NCBI RefSeq assembly: GCF_934309415.1
Contig: NZ_CAKRDI010000041.1
Location: forward strand, 1-22,960
Direction of reading: 5' to 3'
From: an uncultured Mediterraneibacter sp.
GTDB lineage: Bacteria > Bacillota > Clostridia > Lachnospirales > Lachnospiraceae
DNA length: 22,960 nt
Shown: piece by piece, positions 6,509 to 13,498 of the stretch
Numbering within the stretch: position 1 is the first letter of the stretch
Layout of the letters: each line of letters begins with the position of its first letter
Position numbers and translations under genes: made by a program
Notes under the pieces: generated by a model
What the model saw: only the letters and a program-made list of their open reading frames with translations
The model's database searches: none
What the model was told of the DNA's origin: nothing

Positions 6509-7681
6509 TTACCGAAACATCCCTGACTCATCCAGTGTCTGCAGCATCTCCTGAATCTTCTGTTCATTAATCACCAGTGCCATTCGGACATAGCCTTCTC
6601 CTTCGCTTCCGAATGCGCTTCCCGGTGTCACGATCACACCGGTCTTCTCCATCAGTTTCATGCAGAAATCCGCGGAAGATTCATATCCTTGCGGAATCTT
6701 TGCCCAGACAAACATGGTTCCCTGACTGTCCGGTACATTCCAACCGATTTTTCTGAGACCGCCGCAGAGTGCTTTATTTCTTGCTTCATATTCTTCTCTC
6801 TGCTGCTCAACAAAATCATCTGGTCCTGTCAGAGCCGCAATTGCCGCATACTGCACCGGAAGGAAGATTCCATAATCAATCTGAGATCTCAGCAGACGGA
6901 ACTTCTTTACAATCTCCTTATTTCCCACAACGAAAGAAATACGCGCTCCGGTCAGGTTATATGACTTGGACAGGGAATAGAATTCCACCCCCACTTCTTT
7001 TGCGCCCTCAAATGCAAGGAATGATTTGCCCTGTTTTCTTGTAAAAATGATATCGGAATATGCATTGTCATGCAGAATAACGATATTATTTTTCTTTGCA
7101 AATGCAATCAGTTCCGGATAGAATTCATCCGGTGCACAGACACAGACCGGATTCAGCGGATAAGAAACGATCATATATTTTGCACATTTTAATACGTCTT
7201 CCGGAATATGTTCCAGATCCGGCAGGTAGCCATTTTCTTCCTTGATCGTGTAATATTCTACATTGGCCTTTGCCATTACTCCGCTCATGTCAAACATCGG
7301 ATACCCCGGATTCGGCACAAGGATGGTGTCTCCCGGATTGCAGAATACCATACCAATGTGCGCCATACATTCCTGTGAACCGTAAACAGACATAATCTCG
7401 TCTTCTTCCAGTTCCACACCAAAACGATGTCTGTAACGATACTGAACAGCTTCGATCAGCTCCGGCAGATCTGTCAGTGAATATTTATAATTTTCAGGGA
7501 TTCCACAGGCATCCTGCATTGCTTTCATCACATGTGGCGCCGGTTTAAAATCCGGTGTTCCAATCGACAGATTATATATTGTACGGCCTGCTTTCACAAG
7601 CTCTTCTTTCTTCTCATTCAGAGCGGCAAAAATGCCTGGTTTAAAACCATTTACCATATCTGAGTACTGTATCTTACTCAA
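6509..7681 (-). CDS. PLP-dependent class I/II aminotransferase
   Basis: This fold-type I aminotransferase resembles the alanine / LL-diaminopimelate aminotransferase group. It shows the N-terminal LSIGTPDF, VPNPGYPMF, HDNAYSD (PLP-ring Asp) and SLSKSYNLTG, whose Lys (residue 239) binds PLP, plus a late conserved Arg in VRMAL. The usual NPTG turn reads NPVCVCAP, which is odd. The longest frame begins at a TTG (7696) whose next codons are GGA GGA AGG, which is really the ribosome site; a second in-frame TTG at 7679-7681 is 7 bases after GGAGG. I therefore start at 7681 (390 residues). It leads an operon with the hydroxy-acid enzyme. Substrates cannot be fixed from the sequence. Confidence 0.9.
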   Translation of the reverse strand: MSKIQYSDMVNGFKPGIFAALNEKKEELVKAGRTIYNLSIGTPDFKPAPHVMKAMQDACGIPENYKYSLTDLPELIEAVQYRYRHRFGVELEEDEIMSVYGSQECMAHIGMVFCNPGDTILVPNPGYPMFDMSGVMAKANVEYYTIKEENGYLPDLEHIPEDVLKCAKYMIVSYPLNPVCVCAPDEFYPELIAFAKKNNIVILHDNAYSDIIFTRKQGKSFLAFEGAKEVGVEFYSLSKSYNLTGARISFVVGNKEIVKKFRLLRSQIDYGIFLPVQYAAIAALTGPDDFVEQQREEYEARNKALCGGLRKIGWNVPDSQGTMFVWAKIPQGYESSADFCMKLMEKTGVIVTPGSAFGSEGEGYVRMALVINEQKIQEMLQTLDESGMFR

Positions 7682-7706
7682 TTTCCTTCCTCCCAACTTT
7701 CAGAAC

Positions 7707-7749
7707 AACTTTGGTTAAAGTTAATTCAGGATAAAGAATGTACTTTAAC
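7707..7749 (-). promoter_or_regulatory. Candidate operator or hairpin in the aminotransferase leader
   Basis: Two related inverted repeats lie between promoter and gene: AACTTT-GGTT-AAAGTT (7707-7722) and GTTAAAGT (7714-7721) with ACTTTAAC (7742-7749). The same 7-8 base word thus appears three times in alternating orientation. It could bind a dimeric regulator or form alternative leader hairpins. Confidence 0.4.
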
Positions 7750-7769
7750 ACTGATCCATAACGTTTATG

Positions 7770-7778
7770 ATTATACCA
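7770..7778 (-). promoter_or_regulatory. Extended -10 promoter of the aminotransferase operon
   Basis: On the minus strand TGGTATAAT is an extended -10 element (TGnTATAAT) with a perfect hexamer at 7770-7775. No good -35 is present. The leader would be about 80 bases. Confidence 0.6.
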
Positions 7779-7814
7779 CCAAATTTTGTTTTAAGATAGG
7801 GGAATAAATACTTA

Positions 7815-9143
7815 TCAGAATTCCACCGTAATAATAAACCGGTTTTCTTCTCCTCTGACACTGATCTTCCCTTTATGTGCCTGAACAATCGCCTTTGCAA
7901 TCGACAGTCCGATTCCATAACCTGCAGTCTTAGAACTTCTGGAAGCATCTTCCCTGTAAAACCGCTCAAACAGATAATTCAGATTCCCCTGTTTCTGATC
8001 TTTGGCAGTATTTTCTACTGTCAGATAACGTCCTTTTCCTTTGCGACCGGCTTTCACAAGAATCTGACCTGACTCATCAGAATATTTCAAAGCATTATCC
8101 AGGAAAACAGAAACCAGTTTTCGGATCTTCTGTTCATCTCCTGTAAATGACAGATTCTGTTCCACCTGGATCTCCAGTGTCTTTCGTGCTGCCTCAGCCG
8201 CCGTCTGAAATCCTTCCGCTGTCTCAGATACAGCATCTGAAAAAGAAAATTCCATCATTGGAAGTTCCCGTTCTTCATCCAGTCTGGACAGTTCTACCAG
8301 CTCGGCTGTCAGATTTGCCAGCCGCTTCGTCTGATGATGGATGCTTGTCGTCCACTGGTTCTCGCCTTCCATCATCTCCAGCACTTCTACATTTGCATCA
8401 ATGATCGTCAGCGGTGTCTTCAGTTCATGCCCCGCATCTGTGATAAACTGCTTCTGCTTGCGGTAGGAATCTTCTACCGGACGGAACACATATTTAGACA
8501 AAATAAGTACCATCAAGAAGACTGTCGCAAATCCGACCGCAGATATTCCAAGACTGATCCGCATAAAATCATAAAAATTCGCCAGTGATCTCTGACAGTC
8601 CACAAAGACGATCTGATAAGAACCGTCTTCTTCCGTCACCTGATATCTGTAATTTTTATAAAAACCTTTTGTATGCCCTGATTCGTAAATATCCTGTGCA
8701 TATTCTTCTGCCTGATCTTCTGTGATGGCTGCAATATTCACTGTATCAGATTCTGTCACAGTACCGTCCGAAGACAACGTTACTGTGAAATACCTCGTCT
8801 CATAAGGTGTCTCTGCTGAAAACATCTGGCCATCTCCTGGCTTCTCTTTTAGCTGACTGTCTGCTGTACCATTTGACTGGTCTTCATTTAATTGATCGGT
8901 CTCTCTCTGATTCTCATCCGATGAACTGCTTCCATTATTTTCTTTAGGAACCCCCTGCTTTTCCGGCGGTTCCATCCTTGGAAAAGAGCCATCGTTTTCC
9001 ACCAGAATCTCTGTCACATGATCTGCATCGCTGACTATTTTCCGGTAGTTCAGGATATTGATAGATCCCATGATCACTGCAAGTACTACAAAAACTGACA
9101 GCATTGCCACCAGAATAAACCGCTGTCTTAATTTCCGTATCAC
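7815..9143 (-). CDS. Sensor histidine kinase of a two-component system
   Basis: This 442-residue membrane kinase has a first membrane segment at about 10-31, an outside domain (about 32-195) and a second membrane segment at about 197-220. The outside domain starts with a hydrophilic stretch rich in Asn, Ser, Asp and Glu (about 50-105). A HisKA domain follows, with phospho-accepting His239 in GHELKTPL, then a HATPase with DNALKYSDESGQ (N box) and GYGIGLSIAKAIV (G2 box). Its ATG overlaps the stop of the response regulator gene by four bases (ATGA), so the two are translationally coupled. The signal is not deducible. It phosphorylates the regulator encoded just upstream. Confidence 0.95.
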   Translation of the reverse strand: MIRKLRQRFILVAMLSVFVVLAVIMGSINILNYRKIVSDADHVTEILVENDGSFPRMEPPEKQGVPKENNGSSSSDENQRETDQLNEDQSNGTADSQLKEKPGDGQMFSAETPYETRYFTVTLSSDGTVTESDTVNIAAITEDQAEEYAQDIYESGHTKGFYKNYRYQVTEEDGSYQIVFVDCQRSLANFYDFMRISLGISAVGFATVFLMVLILSKYVFRPVEDSYRKQKQFITDAGHELKTPLTIIDANVEVLEMMEGENQWTTSIHHQTKRLANLTAELVELSRLDEERELPMMEFSFSDAVSETAEGFQTAAEAARKTLEIQVEQNLSFTGDEQKIRKLVSVFLDNALKYSDESGQILVKAGRKGKGRYLTVENTAKDQKQGNLNYLFERFYREDASRSSKTAGYGIGLSIAKAIVQAHKGKISVRGEENRFIITVEF

Positions 9144-9811
9144 GCTTCTTCCTCCAGTACATAACCCGCATTTCTGCGCGCTCTAATCTTTACGTCTGCC
9201 TTCACTGCTGTCAGTTTCTTCCTGAGATAGGACAGATACACCCATACAACCTGTGCCTCTGTCTCGCTGTCATAGCCCCAGATCTTTTCCAGAAATCGAT
9301 CCGTCGGAATGACCTGTCCTGCATTTGCCATCAGAAGTTCCAACATCTGATATTCCTTATTGGCAAGCTGAAACGAACCGCCCGGCCCTTTCAGTTCAAA
9401 GTTTCCACGGTCCAGAGAGATGTTACCAAAACGTAATGTATTATCCGGCTCTGCTTTCTGCCTCGTCATTGCACGGATTCTTGCCAGAAGTTCTTTCATG
9501 GCAAACGGTTTGGTCAGATAATCATTCGCACCTCTGTCCAGTCCCAGCACTTTGTCATCTACTTCCGCCTTTGCAGTCAGCATAAGAATCGGCACCTGAT
9601 TGCCTTTGCTTCTCACCTGAGTCAGCACCTGAATTCCATCCATTTTCGGCATCATGATATCCAGGATCACGCCATCATAATTCTCTGTCTCAAGATACTG
9701 CAGTGCTTCTTCTCCGTCATACACCGCATCCACACTGTAATGATTGTATTTCAGCACCGTGACCAGTGCATCTGAAAGCTCTTTTTCATCTTCTGCCAGT
9801 AATAACCTCAT
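9140..9811 (-). CDS. OmpR/PhoB-family response regulator
   Basis: This 223-residue regulator has an N-terminal receiver domain with the acidic pair E7-D8, phospho-accepting Asp51 (LDIMMPKMDG), Thr79 and Lys101 (KPF). A C-terminal winged-helix DNA-binding domain (about 125-221) ends with VWVYLSYLRKKL and RRNAGYVL, typical of the OmpR class. The ATG has a GGGAGG site. It is the first gene of a two-gene unit with the kinase and lies 91 bases after the GGDEF/hybrid kinase gene on the same strand. It could be a PhoP-type or another regulator; the sequence alone does not decide. Confidence 0.95.
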   Translation of the reverse strand: MRLLLAEDEKELSDALVTVLKYNHYSVDAVYDGEEALQYLETENYDGVILDIMMPKMDGIQVLTQVRSKGNQVPILMLTAKAEVDDKVLGLDRGANDYLTKPFAMKELLARIRAMTRQKAEPDNTLRFGNISLDRGNFELKGPGGSFQLANKEYQMLELLMANAGQVIPTDRFLEKIWGYDSETEAQVVWVYLSYLRKKLTAVKADVKIRARRNAGYVLEEEA

Positions 9812-9902
9812 CTGCTTTTCCTCCCATGCTCTTTTTTGTAATTGTTTTAGAGTGTGTAACCTGCAGATTGCAGGGATGATTTTTCAGACACGCTTTGATT
9901 CT

Positions 9903-12900
9903 TCAGATCTTTCCTAAGATTGCCTCTAAAAGCGTCTGCTCATTCACTGGTTTTCGAATATAACCATTCATTCCTGCAGTTCTTCCTTCCGCTTCACTTG
10001 TCTCGGAAGTCTGTGCTGTCATTGCAAGGATTGGAATCTCTTCTGCATCCGGCCGCTCCATTGCGCGAATCTTCTTCGTTGCATCCAGTCCGTTCATGAC
10101 CGGCATCATAAGATCCATCAGAATCACATCATAAGTGCCCGGCTCAGACTGGGCGAATTTCTCAACTGCCTCTTTTCCATTCCATGCTTTTTCAATCTCT
10201 GCCCCAAGGTCTGTCAGATAGAATTCATTGATTTCCATATTAATATCATTATCTTCCACCACAAGAACCCTAAGTCCTTTCAACTCTTTTGCACAGGATA
10301 CTTTTTCTTCCTGAACTTTCTTTTCCAGGGACCGGTCGATCTTAAATGGCAGCCGGAACGTAATCGTTGTTCCCTCTCCCAGCGCACTCTGTACCTGGAT
10401 CGAGCCCTGCATCTCTTCGAGCAGTCCTTTTACAATGGACATTCCCAGACCGGTTCCACGATACTGCGTTCTTGCATCAGATGTTTCCTGTGTAAAAGGT
10501 TTGAACATTTCATTTTTTATAAACTCTTCACTCATTCCGATTCCGGTATCAACAATCTGAAATTCAAAAATCGCTGTCTCCCCGTCAGCAGATACTTCTT
10601 TTGCATAAGTATCAATCTGTCCGCCTTCTTTGTTATATTTAATCGCATTGCTGAGCAGATTAACCATAATTCTCCTCAGTTGAAGCGAACCTCCAAGTAA
10701 ATGCGTATGCTCCAGATTTCCTCTGTGTTTAAAATGCTGAAGTCCATTCTCAGCGACCTGCGCTTCTACAAGCGATGATACTTCATTCATAAGCTCTTCC
10801 AGATCAAACGGTTCCTGTTTCATCTCCATCTTTCCGGATTCAATCTGGCTCATATCCAGGACATCATTTACCAGTGCCAGCAGATGCTGCGTAGAAAACT
10901 GAATCTTATTCAGGCAGTCTTCCACTCTTGGTTCATCCTGCCGGTTCCTGCGGATGATTTCCAGCATTCCCATAATTCCATTGATCGGCGTCCGAATGTC
11001 ATGACTCATTCGGTTCAGAAATTCTGTCTTTGCCCTGCTGGCAGAATCCGCCTCTTCAAATGCTACCTGAAGACGTTCCTTCTCCTGCTGTTCTTTCTCA
11101 TGAAATACCGAAGTATCCCGAAACAGAATGATTCCCTGTACAATCGTACTTTCATGCTGTGTTTCAGCATCATAAACCGTTTCCTGAGACATTAATACCG
11201 TTTTCTGAAACCAGATCTTTCTGTTGTCAGAATCCCGTTCCTGATATTCTACCGTCACCTGCTTTTCACCGATTGCGAAACGTTCCAGAAGTTTTGCAGC
11301 CGAATCCACAATCCTGTAATTCTCCTGAGTTTCTTCCATTACATAACGACTGCGTTCACGGCAGTAAGCATCATAAGAACAAGGAAGCTCCACATTGATC
11401 TGTATCCTGCGGATTTCTTCATGATAAAATACTTTCTCCAGACAATCATTCGTCAGATCGACCGTGTACACTGCCTGCGCAGTCTCCAGAAGCGCATCCA
11501 CATAATTCTCGTTTTCCAGAATTGACTGCTTCATCTGCTCATAATACCGCGAAAGCTGAAGTTTCTCATTTGCTCGTATTTCTTCACTGTTATGAAATTC
11601 TTTAAATCCGACCAGAAAATGATGTAATCTGCCATCCTCCGTTGCATTATTGAAAAGAAGCGTAATCCTTCCACGGTGCAATTTCCCCTCTTCATCTGTC
11701 TTCTCATAAGGAAGTTCCAGTTTCGGAGTATCTGCATTTAAAAACCGATTCAGATAAGACGGATCCAGTTTCTCACGGAACAGTTTTCGTGTATCACCAC
11801 TCGAAATCTCCTGAAGTATCTGTTCTACAGCACCGGTATAACTTCCGTCATCTGCCAGAAAGAATCCAGAACTGACACGTAATACCCGATACTGATCCAG
11901 CAATACATCACAATACAGACAGTCTGAAAACTGAAAGCCCTGTCTTCTGACTTCCTCCAGTAATTTCAGATTCTGTTTCTGCTTTTCTGCCACCTCCCGC
12001 ATCTTCGCACGGTTTTTGTCGATATACATATTTTTGTCCGCCTGCCGGAATAAATCTTTCATCGTACATTCATCAAAATCACTGGAAAGAGCATACCCGG
12101 CAGCATAACTGATCGGCATCTCCGGATGGATTCTGGAATATTCTTCTGTCTGACTTCGTATCTGATTCAGACATTCCTGCGCTTTTGCATGATCTACGTC
12201 TTTCAATACTACAATAAATTCATCGCCACCGTCACGTCCTGCGAAATATTCCTCTGGCACAGCCTGACGCATCTGAACTGCAAAAGAACGGATATATTCA
12301 TCCCCTTTATCATGTCCCAGATTGTTGTTGATGGTTCGAAGATTGTTCAGATCAAATACACATAGCGCGATTGTTCCATCCTTTCCCACCGGTTCCGGAT
12401 CATTCAGGATCTCTTCACATTTATTCTTGTTCGGAAGCCCTGTCGCCTCGTCGAGATACACTTTCTTCTGCAGCAGTCTGTTCTGTGTCGCATAATGCAG
12501 TGCCTTGATCAGCTCAATTCCGATCAGAACGATCAGGCAGATAATATCAACGATCACAATTTTCTCAAGTTTGTTCAAAGCAGTTGCTTTTTTCTGTGAA
12601 TACGCCTCTGCATATCCGGTTGCCTCATCACAAATCTGGAAAAAATGGTCACTTTTCTCGATAATCTGCGTATTTTCGTATCCTTTTTCCCGTACAAGAT
12701 ATATCTCTTCTTTTAATCCCTGGAAATATGTATCCAATTCTTCCATTTTATTTTGAAATTTCGAATCATCCAGACGGATAAAATTTAGCTCGCTGCTACC
12801 ATTACGCAATCCATCAATATAGGAAGAAATCGTCTCGATCATGGCATCCTGCGGTTCTCCTGCATTTTCCAGCTTGATTATTTTCTGTGTTCCGCCTCGT

Positions 12901-13049
12901 ACAAGTCCGGCATAATTGACAACTCTGGCTGTCCCCTGTATTTTTCCGACCAGCGACATGATCAGGAAAAAAAGGACGATCAAAATAATGGTCAGACATG
13001 TCATCCCCGTACGAATGATATACGTCAGTTTCTTATCTGCTTTTTTCAT
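9903..13049 (-). CDS. Membrane GGDEF / hybrid histidine kinase with a C-terminal receiver
   Basis: This 1048-residue multidomain signalling protein has a first membrane segment at about 12-35, an extracytoplasmic helical sensor (about 40-155) and a second membrane segment at about 165-185. These are followed by a GGDEF domain with an intact RDGGDEF (274-278 is GGDEF), two PAS-like regions (about 360-650), HisKA with His683 in MSHDIRTPING, HATPase (about 790-905) and a receiver with Asp979 in LMDLMMP. It could both make cyclic di-GMP and run a phosphorelay; no HPt domain is attached. The longest frame starts at 13064, but that ATG overlaps GGAGAAG, the ribosome site for the ATG at 13047-13049, so the later start is preferred. 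Confidence 0.92.
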   Translation of the reverse strand: MKKADKKLTYIIRTGMTCLTIILIVLFFLIMSLVGKIQGTARVVNYAGLVRGGTQKIIKLENAGEPQDAMIETISSYIDGLRNGSSELNFIRLDDSKFQNKMEELDTYFQGLKEEIYLVREKGYENTQIIEKSDHFFQICDEATGYAEAYSQKKATALNKLEKIVIVDIICLIVLIGIELIKALHYATQNRLLQKKVYLDEATGLPNKNKCEEILNDPEPVGKDGTIALCVFDLNNLRTINNNLGHDKGDEYIRSFAVQMRQAVPEEYFAGRDGGDEFIVVLKDVDHAKAQECLNQIRSQTEEYSRIHPEMPISYAAGYALSSDFDECTMKDLFRQADKNMYIDKNRAKMREVAEKQKQNLKLLEEVRRQGFQFSDCLYCDVLLDQYRVLRVSSGFFLADDGSYTGAVEQILQEISSGDTRKLFREKLDPSYLNRFLNADTPKLELPYEKTDEEGKLHRGRITLLFNNATEDGRLHHFLVGFKEFHNSEEIRANEKLQLSRYYEQMKQSILENENYVDALLETAQAVYTVDLTNDCLEKVFYHEEIRRIQINVELPCSYDAYCRERSRYVMEETQENYRIVDSAAKLLERFAIGEKQVTVEYQERDSDNRKIWFQKTVLMSQETVYDAETQHESTIVQGIILFRDTSVFHEKEQQEKERLQVAFEEADSASRAKTEFLNRMSHDIRTPINGIMGMLEIIRRNRQDEPRVEDCLNKIQFSTQHLLALVNDVLDMSQIESGKMEMKQEPFDLEELMNEVSSLVEAQVAENGLQHFKHRGNLEHTHLLGGSLQLRRIMVNLLSNAIKYNKEGGQIDTYAKEVSADGETAIFEFQIVDTGIGMSEEFIKNEMFKPFTQETSDARTQYRGTGLGMSIVKGLLEEMQGSIQVQSALGEGTTITFRLPFKIDRSLEKKVQEEKVSCAKELKGLRVLVVEDNDINMEINEFYLTDLGAEIEKAWNGKEAVEKFAQSEPGTYDVILMDLMMPVMNGLDATKKIRAMERPDAEEIPILAMTAQTSETSEAEGRTAGMNGYIRKPVNEQTLLEAILGKI

Positions 13050-13090
13050 GAAACACTTCTCCATTACTCTTTATTGTATCTTTGTTCTTT

Positions 13091-13119
13091 ATAATATCCG
13101 AATTTTCTGTTTTAATCAA
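13091..13119 (-). promoter_or_regulatory. Promoter of the GGDEF/hybrid kinase gene
   Basis: On the minus strand TTGATT (13114-13119, 4/6 match), a 17-base spacer and TATTAT (13091-13096, 5/6 match). The start would be near 13084, giving a leader of about 35 bases. Confidence 0.6.
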
Positions 13120-13159
13120 CCAAAACGTATATGCTCTAAAGCTTCTTCACTTGTTTTGC

Positions 13160-13302
13160 GTTACTGTTCACAGCATAGCTGCAAACAGTAACGCATCTCG
13201 CCATTTAGAATCGTCTGCGACGATGGGCGAGATGCATTCAGGCCAAAACGTGCATCCTCATAGCTAATCAGCAAAGTGATTAGCTATGGTCTGAACAGTA
13301 AC
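13160..13302 (+). repeat. Dispersed hairpin repeat, copy D (full length)
   Basis: At 143 bases it is exactly as long as copy C. Hairpin one is at 13160-13192. Hairpin two (13193-13235) has GCATCTCGCC with GGCGAGATGC and inner ATCGTC with GACGAT. Hairpin three (13259-13288) is a perfect 12-bp stem, CATAGCTAATCA with TGATTAGCTATG, around GCAAAG. TGTTTTG lies on both sides (13152-13158 and 13303-13309), a non-palindromic direct repeat that looks like a target-site duplication. It sits between the divergent GGDEF/kinase gene and the phosphate cotransporter gene; 13303-13411 holds nothing else I can name. Confidence 0.87.
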
Positions 13303-13411
13303 TGTTTTGTTCCTGTCTCCGTATTTGGACACTGTCAATAAAAAAATCAACTGAGAATTTCACAACATTTTTTTCTCTCAGAAACCTCATTTTAGGAATT
13401 CATACAAATCT

Positions 13412-13440
13412 TTGTAAAACTGTTGTAAATTTTATGTAAA
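13412..13440 (+). promoter_or_regulatory. Candidate PhoP box: three direct repeats spaced 11 bp
   Basis: TTGTAAA (13412-13418), TTGTAAA (13423-13429) and ATGTAAA (13434-13440) repeat exactly every 11 bases. Read on the other strand they give TTTACA-N5-TTTACA-N5-TTTACA (the third is TTTACAT), which fits the Bacillus PhoP site consensus TT(A/C/T)A(C/T)A with 4-6 base gaps. The array overlaps the -35 region of a phosphate transporter gene. Confidence 0.6.
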
Positions 13441-13452
13441 GTAGTCTATAAT
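13423..13452 (+). promoter_or_regulatory. Promoter of the Na/Pi cotransporter gene
   Basis: TTGTAA (13423-13428), an 18-base spacer and a perfect TATAAT (13447-13452). The start would be near 13459, about 40 bases before the ATG. The -35 lies within the 11-bp repeat array, so a bound regulator could act directly on polymerase. Confidence 0.65.
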
Positions 13453-13498
13453 AAAACTGTTTGCAAATTAAAAACTTAAGAAAAAGGAAAAAAAGAAA

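Noticed and set aside
7815..9811. Calling the two-component pair PhoP/PhoR because a phosphate gene is nearby.
   Set aside because: The kinase lacks the PAS arrangement expected of PhoR, the phosphate gene is 3.7 kb away on the other strand, and nothing links them directly.
9860..9874. Hairpin CCTGCA-GAT-TGCAGG between the GGDEF/kinase gene and the response regulator gene.
   Set aside because: It has no T run on either strand, so it is not a clear terminator; too short to claim a function.
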